Part shown: positions 16,815 to 25,827 of the stretch, one piece after another
Layout of the letters: each line of letters begins with the position of its first letter
Position numbering within the stretch: position 1 is the stretch's first letter
NCBI RefSeq assembly: GCF_001945395.1
Contig: NZ_MSXV01000011.1
Location: 1-64,000 of the forward strand
Direction of reading: 5' to 3'
DNA length: 64,000 nucleotides
Source: Pseudomonas sp. PA15(2017)
Lineage (GTDB): Bacteria; Pseudomonadota; Gammaproteobacteria; Pseudomonadales; Pseudomonadaceae
The notes under the pieces: generated by a model
Told to the model about the DNA's origin: nothing
Seen by the model: only the letters and a program-made list of their open reading frames with translations
The model's database searches: none
Made by a program: the position numbers and the translations under genes

Positions 16815-18256
16815 CAGGCCGCCCCTCCAAATACGTCGACATCGGCGAACACGCACGCCGGCGTGGCGTGGCCGACGCGGATCACCTGGTTCGGCTCGCC
16901 CTTGCCGCAATACGGCGTGCCCAGCACCTCGAAGGTACTGGCGTCGCCGACCGCCTTGAGGTTGCGCCAGAACTGCGCGGAGATGCCGCGGTAGTTGGGG
17001 TTCTTCACCACGCCCTTGAGCTCGCCGTTGTCGATCAGCCGGCCCCACTCGCAGCCGAACTGGAATTTGTTGCGCGCGTCATCGATCGACCAGGAGCGGT
17101 TGTTGCTCATCAGAACGCCGCGTTCGATGCCGCCGATCAGCTGCTCCAGGCGCTGGTTGCCGGGCTCGACATTGAGGTTGGCCATGCGGTCCAGGGTCGG
17201 GCGGTTCCAACTGCAGGCGCGGCTGTTGGCGACGCCCTCCAGCCCGCTGCGCCACTGCGACAGCGCGCCACCGAGCGGCCGCTGCAGGATGCCCTCGCGG
17301 ATCAGGTATTCGCGCTGCGCCGGGGTGCCGTCGTCGTCATGGCGATAGCTGGCCAGCTCGCCCGATACCGTTGGGTCGAAGGTCACGTTGAGCAGCGACG
17401 AGCCGTATTGGTAACGGCCGAAATCCTCCTGGTGGATAAAACTGGTGCCGGCAAAATTGCGCTCATCACCCAGGATGCGATCCAGCTCCAGCGGATGGCC
17501 GATGGACTCGTGGATCTGCAGGATCATCTGGTCCGGCATCAGCAGCAGGTCGCGGTGACCGCTCGGCGTATTGGGCGCCAGCAGCAATTGCAGCGCCTCG
17601 TCGGCGATACGGCTGGCGGTGCCGACCACGCCCAGCTCGTCGATCACCTCGGCACCGCCCTGGCGCGCCAGATGAGTGCCGCCAAAGCTGCGGCTCTGGC
17701 TGTCGGTGCCATCGCTGGCGGTAACCGCCAACTGCGGAAAAACATAATGCTGAGCGCGGCGTAGGCGAGCGCCGGCGCTGTTCAGGTAGATCTGCTCGGT
17801 GGCGGTAAAGGTCAGCCCGGCGTACCAGTCCACCAACCGCTCGTCGCGCGGCACCCGCGCCGATTCTGCCGCCAGCAGTTCATACCAGTGCGCCGGGCTG
17901 GCCAGCGTGTGCTGGTAGCCAGGCATCACATCATCGGCCTGCCCATGGGGCACCGGCAGCTCATGCAGATCGAGCAGATTGCGCCCCGCCAACTGCCGCG
18001 CCAGCCGCTCGCCCTTGTCGAGCGCCGCCTGCAACCCGGCCTGGCTGAGATCGCTGGTCGCCGCATAGGCCTCCACCCCAGCCACCCGCACACTGAGCAT
18101 GGCCCCCGCATCGTCCGCAAACGACGGCGCCCGCGCCACATTACGGCGCACCCAATAGCGCTCGGTGGTCTCCCGCACATGGCGCAGCGACCAGAAATCG
18201 GCGGTGGAACGCAGGGCGGTGAAGCGGCGTTCCAGGGTCTCGCTGATGGCGAACAT
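16814..18256 (-). CDS. TldD-family zinc metallopeptidase
   Basis: 480 aa from ATG 18256, with AAGGGAG upstream. It has the zinc motif HESIGH followed by LELDR, matching the HExxxH signature of TldD proteases, and a C-terminal glycine-rich beta region. It forms a two-gene operon with the PmbA-like gene and presumably a heterodimeric peptidase. The N-terminus differs from classical TldD, so it is likely a paralogue. The downstream ccdAB system is notable because E. coli TldD/E degrades CcdA; whether this pair does so is unknown. Confidence 0.75.
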   Translation of the reverse strand: MFAISETLERRFTALRSTADFWSLRHVRETTERYWVRRNVARAPSFADDAGAMLSVRVAGVEAYAATSDLSQAGLQAALDKGERLARQLAGRNLLDLHELPVPHGQADDVMPGYQHTLASPAHWYELLAAESARVPRDERLVDWYAGLTFTATEQIYLNSAGARLRRAQHYVFPQLAVTASDGTDSQSRSFGGTHLARQGGAEVIDELGVVGTASRIADEALQLLLAPNTPSGHRDLLLMPDQMILQIHESIGHPLELDRILGDERNFAGTSFIHQEDFGRYQYGSSLLNVTFDPTVSGELASYRHDDDGTPAQREYLIREGILQRPLGGALSQWRSGLEGVANSRACSWNRPTLDRMANLNVEPGNQRLEQLIGGIERGVLMSNNRSWSIDDARNKFQFGCEWGRLIDNGELKGVVKNPNYRGISAQFWRNLKAVGDASTFEVLGTPYCGKGEPNQVIRVGHATPACVFADVDVFGGAA

Positions 18257-18522
18257 AGGGGCTCCCTTGGTCGGTGGCATAGGGAGGCAGTATGGGAAGG
18301 ATTGGCGGGATGGGGCAACCAGGACGGCTGTGAGCATGACCTAGACGGGTGCTAGTTGGAGGCGTAGTGTCGGGAGCGTTTTGCTATTCGTGCGTGATTG
18401 AAAGCAGTGTCGCGCTTATCAGCAAAGGGCTTCTCGTGAGTGCTGCGTGCTTCTCCAGTCTCGCAATGGGGGATGAAAAAATCGTCATCCATTTTACTAG
18501 CTACATAGGGGAGAACCTAACC

Positions 18523-18759
18523 GTGGAATACGACCCAAAACGTATCGAAGAAACCGTGCTGGCACTTCTTGCTACCTTCAGCTTCGATGGTGGCCGATCC
18601 TGGAAAGGCTACGACTTCGATGTGATGAACGCCCTGCACCAGCAAGGCCTGATCGACCAGCCCCGGGGTAAGAGCAAGTCTGTTTGGCTGACCGCAGAAG
18701 GCCGGGAAAAAGGTATCGCCATTGCCGATCGCTCATTCGCCGCAGAAGGCAATCGCTAA
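18523..18759 (+). CDS. DUF6429 family protein
   Basis: 78 aa from GTG 18523, preceded by AGGGGAG about 10 bases upstream. The residues WKGYDFDVM and KSVWLTAEG match the DUF6429 family, small proteins of unknown function with a winged-helix-like C-terminal half. The same frame is open to an ATG at 18349, but that 58-residue extension has no family similarity and lower GC. It is part of an accessory patch with ccdAB between conserved genes. Confidence 0.7.
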   Translation: MEYDPKRIEETVLALLATFSFDGGRSWKGYDFDVMNALHQQGLIDQPRGKSKSVWLTAEGREKGIAIADRSFAAEGNR

Positions 18760-19132
18760 CCACTCACCGAGTAAACGTTGCTCACAGGGCAACGCGTTAA
18801 GAAGGAGCAAGATCCGTAGGGTGGACTAGCCGAAGGCATAATCCGCCACTTAACGCGAACTGGATGCATGAGCTGATAATCCAGATAGACTCGTGTGGGC
18901 GTTCTGCTTTTCAGGCCTCGGCGGTGCCATTTTGGCGGATGAACACCCTGCTGAGATCACAGAGGGAGAGAATCACTACCTTGTGCAGCGATGGCAGAGC
19001 CGGCGGTACTCGAGCAGGGCTGACGATCAGCCGATGGATTGGCCGGTGGCGTAATCCATGGTTCACCATGATCCACCTGGTCACGCGGATCGAGGCCTCA
19101 GCCCACACGCCCTCTACGATCGCGCATTTCGC
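18760..19132. other. Gap without recognisable gene
   Basis: 373 bases. A weak stem CGTTGC/GCAACG (18776-18781, 18789-18794) follows the DUF6429 gene. A tract starting GTAGGGTGGACTAGCCGAAG (18817) resembles repeated Pseudomonas spacer sequence. A 65-codon minus-strand frame (18911-19108) matches nothing I recognise. The stretch may be a decayed remnant left by insertion of the accessory genes. Confidence 0.4.
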
Positions 19133-19450
19133 TCAGATGCCGGAGATGAGCAGATCGAGCGCCGCAATGATTTCGTCACGCCGCGCAGTCAAGTCCGCCA
19201 CCATGGGCCCCAACTGTTTGCTGGCAATACCGGCCATTTGCGGCGTCATCATCACGTAGGGCTCACCCTCGATTTCAAATCGTGGCGTGAGGGTTTTCAG
19301 CAGTTTACCCTGCAGGCTGCTCGCCGGATAGAGCGGTACCACGACCCGCGTGGCAAGGTCTGCGAGCAGGTTGCTCTGTACATCGAGCAATAGGGGCACG
19401 GCGGCCCTGGTGGCAGGGTTGATGTTCTTGTGAACGGCAAACTGCGGCAT
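19133..19450 (-). CDS. ccdB: CcdB-type toxin
   Basis: 105 aa, the usual CcdB length. CcdB poisons DNA gyrase by trapping GyrA-DNA complexes. The start FAVHKNINP and the region RVVVPLYP, plus the C-terminal helix ending DLLISGI (CcdB ends with W-G-I in F plasmid, and the last residues bind gyrase), support the call. The final Trp of F-CcdB is replaced by Ser here, so gyrase poisoning activity is not assured. Its ATG shares one base with the ccdA stop (TGATG), giving antitoxin-first coupling. Confidence 0.8.
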   Translation of the reverse strand: MPQFAVHKNINPATRAAVPLLLDVQSNLLADLATRVVVPLYPASSLQGKLLKTLTPRFEIEGEPYVMMTPQMAGIASKQLGPMVADLTARRDEIIAALDLLISGI

Positions 19451-19695
19451 CAGAAGCTCCGCAATTCGTCGCTGAACACGCCATTGGTCTCTACATGATC
19501 ATTGTAGGCAGTGATGGCCTGTCGGTTATCCGCCAGCCACTGCTCACGCTGCTTCTCCTTCAGCGCCTGGGCCAAGGCCTTCTCCAGGGTGGCAGAGAGG
19601 TTGATGTCGAGCGACTTGGCCTCGGCGAGCAGATCCTCATTGACGCGCAGGTTGACAGCTCGTTTCGGCGCATTGAGATCGTATGAAGGCAGCAT
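19450..19695 (-). CDS. ccdA: CcdA-type antitoxin
   Basis: 81 aa from ATG 19695, with GGGGAAA upstream. Ribbon-helix-helix N-terminus (PKRAVNLRVNEDLLAEAKSLDINLS) and a C-terminal tail (NGVFSDELRSF) that wraps the toxin, as in F-plasmid CcdA. It represses the operon by binding the inverted repeat over the promoter at 19716-19736. A long in-frame extension to 19935 is not supported and would run over the promoter. Confidence 0.85.
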   Translation of the reverse strand: MLPSYDLNAPKRAVNLRVNEDLLAEAKSLDINLSATLEKALAQALKEKQREQWLADNRQAITAYNDHVETNGVFSDELRSF

Positions 19696-19715
19696 GAGAA
19701 TTTCCCCGCAGAGCA

Positions 19716-19752
19716 ATGCGCACAATCTATGCGCATAAAAAATCCGAGTAAA
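19716..19752 (-). promoter_or_regulatory. ccdAB promoter with embedded CcdA operator
   Basis: On the minus strand, -35 TTTACT (complement of 19747-19752) and -10 TAGATT (19724-19729) are 17 bases apart. The -10 lies in the 7-base spacer of the perfect inverted repeat ATGCGCA/TGCGCAT (19716-19722, 19730-19736). This placement fits autorepression by the CcdA-CcdB complex. Confidence 0.7.
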
Positions 19753-19873
19753 GCACCGTTCGACGCGAGCAGCTATCTGGCCACCGCTCAGCCGGCGCGC
19801 CCGCCCTGCACAAGACTTCCTGGCGAAAACCCGGATAATGCCGGCCATTCGTTTTGCTTGCCGGTGCCGCTCC

Positions 19874-22075
19874 ATGGAAATCAAGGTCAATTTTCTCGAC
19901 AACCTTCGCCTCGAAGCCAAGTTCGATGACTTCACGGTGATCGCCGATCAGCCGATTCGCTACAAGGGCGATGGCTCGGCGCCGGGGCCGTTCGACTATT
20001 TCCTGGCCTCTTCGGCGTTGTGCGCGGCGTACTTCGTCAAGCTGTACTGCCAGACGCGCGACATTCCCACCGAAAACATCCGCCTGTCGCAAAACAACAT
20101 CGTCGACCCGGAAAACCGCTATGCGCAGATCTTCAAGATCCAGGTCGAACTGCCGGCGGATATCTCCGAGAAGGATCGCCTGGGAATTCTGCGCTCCATT
20201 GACCGCTGCACCGTGAAGAAAGTGGTGCAGCAAGGCCCCGAGTTCATCATCGAGGAAGTGGAAAACCTCGACGCCGATGCCCAGGCGCTGCTGATGCCGG
20301 TATCCGATACCACCACCTACATCCCGGGCAAGGATCTGCCGCTGGAGCAGACCATCGCCACCCTGTCGGGCCTGCTCGCGGATCTGGGCATGAAGATCGA
20401 GATCGCCTCCTGGCGCAACATCGTCCCCAACGTCTGGTCCCTGCATATCCGCGATGCGCAGTCGAACCTGTGTTTCACCAACGGCAAGGGGGCAACCAAG
20501 GAGAGCGCCCTGGCCTCGGCGCTGGGCGAGTTCATCGAGCGGCTGAACTGCAACTTCTTCTACAACGACCAGTTCTGGGGCGAAGACATCGCCGTCGCCG
20601 AGTTCGTCCATTACCCCAACGAGCGCTGGTTCAAGCCGGGGCCCAAAGATGCGCTGCCCGAGGAGATCCTCGACGAGCACTGCCTGGCCATCTACAACCC
20701 GGACGGCGAGCTGCGCGGCTCGCACCTGTACGACACCAATTCGGGCAACACCCTGCGCGGCATCTGCTCGCTGCCCTTCGTGCGCCAGCGCGATGGCGAG
20801 ACGGTGTATTTCCCGTCCAACCTGATCGAGAACCTGTACCTGTCCAACGGCATGAGCGCTGGCAACACCCTGGCCGAAGCCCAGGTGCAGTGCCTGTCGG
20901 AGATTTTCGAGCGGGCGGTCAAACGCGAAATCCTCGAAGGCGAGCTGTGCCTGCCGGACGTGCCGCAGGACGTGCTGGCCAAATACCCGGGCATCGTCGC
21001 CGGCATTCAGGGCCTGGAGGAGCAAGGCTTCCCGGTGCTGGTCAAGGACGCCTCCCTGGGCGGTGAATTCCCGGTGATGTGCGTGACCCTGATGAACCCG
21101 CGCACCGGCGGCGTTTTCGCTTCCTTCGGCGCCCACCCGAGCCTGGAAGTGGCGCTGGAGCGCAGCCTCACCGAGCTGCTCCAGGGCCGCAGCTTCGAGG
21201 GCCTCAACGACCTGCCGCAACCGACCTTCGACAGCCTGGCGCTGACCGAGCCGAACAACTTCGTCGAGCATTTCATCGATTCCAGCGGCGTGGTCTCCTG
21301 GCGCTTCTTCGGCGCCACGCCGGACTTCGAATTCGTCGAGTGGGATTTCTCCGGCGAGGGTGCAGATTCCAACGAACAGGAGGCCGCGACCCTGTTCGGC
21401 ATCCTCGAAGACCTGGGCAAGGAAGTCTACGTCGCCACCTACGATGACCTCGGCGCCAACGCCTGCCGCATCCTGGTGCCGGGCTATTCGGAGATCTACC
21501 CGGTCGAGGACCTGGTCTGGGACAACACCAACAAGGCCCTGCTGTTCCGCAAGGACATCCTCAATCTGCACGCCCTGGGCGATCGCGAACTGAAGTCGTT
21601 GCTGCGTAACCTCAACAACACCGAGGTCGACGACTACACCGACATCACCACGTTGATCGGCGTCGAATTCGACGACAACACGGTATGGGGCCAGTTGACC
21701 ATTCTCGAGCTGAAGCTGTTGATCAACCTGGCGCTGAGCAAGTACGACGACGCCAAGGAGCTGGTCGAGGCCTTCCTGCAGTACAACGACAACACCGTCG
21801 AGCGCGGCCTGTTCTACCAGGCGGTCAATGCCGTGCTGGAAGTGCAGCTGGACGACGACCTGGAGTTGGCCAACTTCGAGCACAACTTCCGGCGCATGTT
21901 CGGCAGCGCGCGCATCGATGCCGCGATCGGCTCGGTAGACGGCAGCGTGCGCTTCTTCGGCCTGACGCCCACCAGCATGAAGCTGGAGGGCCTGGACAAA
22001 CACCAGCGCCTGATCGACAGCTACAAGAAGCTGCACGCGGCGCGCGCCAGGGCGGCCGGCCTGGCCAGCCGATAA
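19874..22075 (+). CDS. ycaO: OsmC-YcaO fusion protein (RimO-associated)
   Basis: 733 aa from ATG 19874. The N-terminal ~140 residues are OsmC-like (EIKVNFLDN...FDYFLASSALCAAY, including one Cys of the peroxidase-like site). The rest is a YcaO domain with ATP-binding features (SNLCFTNGKGATKESALASALGEFIERL) and a C-terminal TPR-like segment. E. coli YcaO aids RimO in beta-methylthiolation of ribosomal protein S12; the OsmC fusion is common in Pseudomonas. It is not beside a precursor peptide gene, arguing against a bacteriocin role. Starts downstream of and divergent to ccdAB. Confidence 0.85.
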   Translation: MEIKVNFLDNLRLEAKFDDFTVIADQPIRYKGDGSAPGPFDYFLASSALCAAYFVKLYCQTRDIPTENIRLSQNNIVDPENRYAQIFKIQVELPADISEKDRLGILRSIDRCTVKKVVQQGPEFIIEEVENLDADAQALLMPVSDTTTYIPGKDLPLEQTIATLSGLLADLGMKIEIASWRNIVPNVWSLHIRDAQSNLCFTNGKGATKESALASALGEFIERLNCNFFYNDQFWGEDIAVAEFVHYPNERWFKPGPKDALPEEILDEHCLAIYNPDGELRGSHLYDTNSGNTLRGICSLPFVRQRDGETVYFPSNLIENLYLSNGMSAGNTLAEAQVQCLSEIFERAVKREILEGELCLPDVPQDVLAKYPGIVAGIQGLEEQGFPVLVKDASLGGEFPVMCVTLMNPRTGGVFASFGAHPSLEVALERSLTELLQGRSFEGLNDLPQPTFDSLALTEPNNFVEHFIDSSGVVSWRFFGATPDFEFVEWDFSGEGADSNEQEAATLFGILEDLGKEVYVATYDDLGANACRILVPGYSEIYPVEDLVWDNTNKALLFRKDILNLHALGDRELKSLLRNLNNTEVDDYTDITTLIGVEFDDNTVWGQLTILELKLLINLALSKYDDAKELVEAFLQYNDNTVERGLFYQAVNAVLEVQLDDDLELANFEHNFRRMFGSARIDAAIGSVDGSVRFFGLTPTSMKLEGLDKHQRLIDSYKKLHAARARAAGLASR

Positions 22076-22098
22076 GCGCAGCCTCGAGCGTCAACAGA

Positions 22099-22128
22099 AA
22101 AGCACCTTCGGGTGCTTTCTTCGTTTTT
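22099..22128 (+). terminator. Rho-independent terminator of ycaO
   Basis: AAAGCACC (22099-22106), tetraloop TTCG, GGTGCTTT (22111-22118), then CTTCG and five T (22124-22128). A strong intrinsic terminator 23 bases after the stop. Confidence 0.85.
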
Positions 22129-22307
22129 GCGACAGCAAAAGGTCGTGACAAGAACGGCGCGGGGCGTTAACAGACAGGGGCGGCGAGTGGTGGGTACGCA
22201 TCATCGTCCACGCGAACTCGCGCGCACCGTGCAAGCGCGACAGGCCAGGGCATGCCTCAACTTGCGTGACGAGACCAACAAGAACCCATAGAGGGCACTC
22301 AGCAGCC

Positions 22308-24044
22308 ATGGCAACCCAAGGCAATGAAACACCGGAGCTTGGTATCACCGATCCATCGCAGACGGAGGAAGCCAGACGAGACCGTTACCTGGAAGGCAAG
22401 CTGGACTGGATCGTGTTCGGTTTCACCAGTCTGCTGGCTTTGGCCTTCGTGGCCTGGGGCTTTCTCAACCAGGCCAGCCTGGCGAAGAGTGCCGCCACGG
22501 CGCAGAGCTGGGTCATCGTCAATTTCGGCTGGTTCTTCGTGCTCACCTCGACCATCTTCGTGGTTTTCGTGCTGTGGTTGGCGGCCAGTCGCTACGGCAA
22601 GATTCCCCTCGGCAAGGACGGCGAAGAGCCGGAATTTCGCACCACCTCATGGATCGCCATGATGTTCAGCGCCGGCATGGGTATCGGCCTGATGTTCTTT
22701 GGCGTGGCCGAGCCGCTGTCCCATTACGTCAGCCCGCCGCCGGGCACCGCCGAGGCGCAGACCAATGCCGCCATGCAGGTGGCCATGGCGACCACGTTGT
22801 TCCACTGGAGCCTGCATCCCTGGGCGATGTACGCCATCGTCGGCCTGGCGATCGCCTACGGCACCTTTCGCCGCGGCCGCTCGCAGCTGATCTCCGCCGC
22901 CTTCCGGCCGCTGATGGGCGAACACGCCAACGGTCCGATCGGCCGCGCCATCGACATGATGGCGATCTTCGCCACGCTGTTCGGCTCGGCCGCTTCGCTG
23001 GGCCTCGGAGCCCTGCAGATCGCCGGCGGGCTGGAGTACAACGGCTGGGTCGAGGAACCCGGCAAGCTGTTCTACATCGGCCTGATCACCCTGCTGACCG
23101 TCGCCTTCGTGGCTTCGGCGGTGTCCGGCATCGACAAGGGCATCCAGTGGCTGTCCAACACCAACATGGTGCTAGCCCTGCTGCTGGCGGCCTTCGTGTT
23201 CGTCGCCGGCCCGACCCTGCTGATGCTCAACCTGCTGCCGACCGCCCTAGGCGACTACATCAACATGCTCCCGGAGATGATGGCGCGCACCAATGCCAGC
23301 GGCGGCGACAGCATGGACAGCTGGCTGTCCAGCTGGACCGTGTTCTACTGGGCCTGGTGGATTTCCTGGACGCCGTTCGTGGGCATGTTCATCGCCCGCA
23401 TCAGCCGCGGCCGCACCATTCGCCAGTTCGTCACCGGTGTGCTGCTGGTACCGAGCCTGGTCAGCCTGGCGTGGTTCGTGATCTTCGGCGGCGCCGGCAT
23501 CGATGCGCTACGCGAAGGCGTGTTCACTCTGGCCAACGGCGCGGTAGACAGCAACATCGCCCTGTACGAGCTGCTGGAAAGCTACCCGTTCATCTCCATC
23601 AGCTCGGTGCTGGTGATGATTCTGGTGGGCATCTTCTTCGTCTCCGGCGCCGACGCGGCGTCGCTGGTGATGGGCACGCTGTCCGAACACGGCACCACCG
23701 AGCCCTCGCGTGGCACCATGATCTTCTGGGGTGCGCTGACCGGCGCGGTAGCGGCGATCATGCTGGCCATCGGCGACCCGAGCGATCCGGGCGCGGCGCT
23801 TACCGGCCTGCAGAACCTGACCATCGTGGTGGCGCTGCCCTTCGTGGTGGTGATGGCCCTGCTCTGCATCGCCCTGTACCGCGACCTGCGCAAGGACCCG
23901 ATGATGCTGCGCGACCTGCGCGGCAGCGAGCTGATCGAGAAGGCCGTGCTCTACGGCGCGGTGAAGCACGGCGAAGAGTTCTATTTCGTGGTCAAGGAAA
24001 AGAAGGACAAGGGTGAAGCGGCCGAGGAGCAGCCGAACACCTGA
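22308..24044 (+). CDS. BCCT-family betaine/choline/carnitine transporter
   Basis: 578 aa with 12 hydrophobic helices. BCCT hallmarks: GMGIGLMFFGVAEP, and the Trp-rich signature FYWAWWISWTPFVG. Na+- or H+-coupled uptake of quaternary ammonium osmolytes across the inner membrane. The C-terminal tail is short, so the large osmosensing tail of BetT proteins is absent. I chose ATG 22308 (GAGG 13 bases upstream); an upstream frame to 22266 lacks support. The substrate (betaine versus choline) cannot be fixed here. Monocistronic. Confidence 0.8.
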   Translation: MATQGNETPELGITDPSQTEEARRDRYLEGKLDWIVFGFTSLLALAFVAWGFLNQASLAKSAATAQSWVIVNFGWFFVLTSTIFVVFVLWLAASRYGKIPLGKDGEEPEFRTTSWIAMMFSAGMGIGLMFFGVAEPLSHYVSPPPGTAEAQTNAAMQVAMATTLFHWSLHPWAMYAIVGLAIAYGTFRRGRSQLISAAFRPLMGEHANGPIGRAIDMMAIFATLFGSAASLGLGALQIAGGLEYNGWVEEPGKLFYIGLITLLTVAFVASAVSGIDKGIQWLSNTNMVLALLLAAFVFVAGPTLLMLNLLPTALGDYINMLPEMMARTNASGGDSMDSWLSSWTVFYWAWWISWTPFVGMFIARISRGRTIRQFVTGVLLVPSLVSLAWFVIFGGAGIDALREGVFTLANGAVDSNIALYELLESYPFISISSVLVMILVGIFFVSGADAASLVMGTLSEHGTTEPSRGTMIFWGALTGAVAAIMLAIGDPSDPGAALTGLQNLTIVVALPFVVVMALLCIALYRDLRKDPMMLRDLRGSELIEKAVLYGAVKHGEEFYFVVKEKKDKGEAAEEQPNT

Positions 24045-24135
24045 TACCCCGCTCTAGGGTCTGTTCCCGTTTCAGCGCGAGCCGCGTTGCGGCGAGAAAT
24101 GGCTGAATGCGGGAGGCGAGGTTAACGCTGTAATT

Positions 24136-24200
24136 GTGGGAGCGGGCCATGCCCGCGAAAAAATCGCGCGCATGGGCTAGGCGTCCCCGCCCGCTCCCAC
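24136..24200. repeat. REP palindrome
   Basis: GTGGGAGCGGG (24136-24146) and CCCGCTCCCAC (24190-24200) are perfect 11-bp arms around GCCATGCCCGCG. It lies between the convergent BCCT and alpha/beta-hydrolase genes. Confidence 0.8.
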
Positions 24201-24228
24201 GGGAAGATCGCTTTCCTCCATAAATCAG

Positions 24229-25683
24229 CTAATACGCCCGCAATCTCCCATGCTCACGCAACCGCTCGACCATGTAGGGATAGAACGGGTTCGAGGTCAC
24301 CCGCTGCAGCGCCTCCATGCTCACCAGCAGCACACCGCGCTCGCCACGCACCGACAGCGCGCCGAGGTGCACGCCGTAATCCTCCGGCTCGTCAGGCTGC
24401 AGCCCATACAGCGAATCGCTCAGCGGAAATGGCAGGGCAACGTGGGACAGCGAGAACACCTCACGTGGGAAGGCCAGGCCGACGGGCCTGAGCTGCTGCT
24501 CGGTGGCGCCGGCCTCGGTAGTGCGCGCAGCGGCGGCCAGGGTGTCGGGTGACACATTGCCGATCAGCGTGGTGCGATAGCGCCGTGGCGCAGCCGGCAG
24601 CAGGTCGTCCGGCGACTTGGCATGGGCGCCCAGCAGCGGCCCGAAATCGACGAAGCGGTTGAGGTCGAACAGCACCAGCTCGCTGCCATTGGCCGGCAGC
24701 CTTGCGTACAGGGCATCGACCACGGCTGGAGTGCTCACGGTGTAATCGACCAACGACTGGAAGGTGAGCACCGGCGCCAGCTCGCTCAGGGCATTGCGCC
24801 CGGCGAGCACGGCGATCTGTTCCTGCAGCGCGGAGGTGAACAGGTACGACTGCCGCGCCGCATTGAGGGCGAAGGAGTTGTATTTGAATGGGTTGTACTC
24901 GGGCAGCACATCCAGCCAGGCCGCCTTGGCGAATGCCGGGAACACCGCTGGCAAACCGGCCAGCCCGGCGAAACGGGCGTAGCCGGCCACGCCGATCATC
25001 GGCGAAATCAGCGTCAGGCGCGTCGGGCGGGCCATTTCCTCGTTGCCCAGGGCATCGAGGGCGTACTTGAGCGCCAGGCCACCTCCCGCCGAGTAGCCGA
25101 CCAGTTGCAGCTCGTCGCCCGGCGCGGTCAGCCGCGCCGCTTCGCGCACCGCCAGGCGCGTCGCGGCGAGCCAGTCCTGCCAGGTCACGCGGGTCAGCGC
25201 CCCGGGCGTGGTGCCATGCCCGGGCAGGCGCAGCCCGACCACCACGAAGCCGGCATCGCGATACAGCCGGGCGATGTGCCGCAGGCTGTAGGGCGAGTCG
25301 GTCAGCCCGTGCAACATCACCGCAGCCCCTTTGGGCTTGCCCTCGGGCTCGAGCACGTAGGAACGGTTCCAGTCCCACTCGAAACGCGAGGCGTTGAGCG
25401 GGCTGTCGGCGAAATAGCGGTTATCCGGCACTCGCTCGGCATCGTCCAGGCGCTGGTAGACATTGCCGGGCAGCGCCGCGAACAGGGCCTGTTCGGCGAG
25501 CAGATAATCCTGCCAGCTGGCGGCATCGAGCTCATCGGCGCCCAGCTCGCGCGGCACGAAGGTGTGCCAGGGGCCGAGATCCGGTTTGTTGTGGGCGTCG
25601 TAGATACGCAGGCCGAAGAACGTCAGCGCGATTACCGCCACCACCAGGCCGCCCAGGCGCAACCCTTTTTCCACCGCCTTCAT
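24229..25683 (-). CDS. Alpha/beta hydrolase, membrane-anchored
   Basis: 484 aa from ATG 25683, with GGAGG at ideal spacing. An N-terminal transmembrane helix (residues ~8-28) is followed by an alpha/beta-hydrolase fold: oxyanion strand AAVMLHGLTDSP, nucleophile elbow GYSAGG (Ser). The protein is larger than simple esterases; the C-terminal third is unassigned. Likely anchored in the inner membrane with the catalytic part outside. Substrate unknown; lysophospholipase or esterase activity is a guess from the fold. Confidence 0.7.
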   Translation of the reverse strand: MKAVEKGLRLGGLVVAVIALTFFGLRIYDAHNKPDLGPWHTFVPRELGADELDAASWQDYLLAEQALFAALPGNVYQRLDDAERVPDNRYFADSPLNASRFEWDWNRSYVLEPEGKPKGAAVMLHGLTDSPYSLRHIARLYRDAGFVVVGLRLPGHGTTPGALTRVTWQDWLAATRLAVREAARLTAPGDELQLVGYSAGGGLALKYALDALGNEEMARPTRLTLISPMIGVAGYARFAGLAGLPAVFPAFAKAAWLDVLPEYNPFKYNSFALNAARQSYLFTSALQEQIAVLAGRNALSELAPVLTFQSLVDYTVSTPAVVDALYARLPANGSELVLFDLNRFVDFGPLLGAHAKSPDDLLPAAPRRYRTTLIGNVSPDTLAAAARTTEAGATEQQLRPVGLAFPREVFSLSHVALPFPLSDSLYGLQPDEPEDYGVHLGALSVRGERGVLLVSMEALQRVTSNPFYPYMVERLREHGRLRAY

Positions 25684-25827
25684 GCTCGCCTCCGGGGCCG
25701 CCGTAAACGACTCATCATAACCCCCGCCCGGCAAAAACGCTGGCACCGTCCACCATCGTGCGTACCTTGCGATGGCACGCCATAGCTCATAGGCTTCGGG
25801 CCGACATCCTTGCGTTCGGAGCCCGTC

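Noticed and set aside
18864..19259. Plus-strand frame upstream of and over ccdB
   Set aside because: No SD, no domain, and half of it is antisense to ccdB.
19727..22036. Long minus-strand open frame opposite ycaO
   Set aside because: It is antisense to a clearly recognised gene, has low-complexity Gln/Val/Leu/Asp-rich composition and no domain; typical of high-GC shadow frames.
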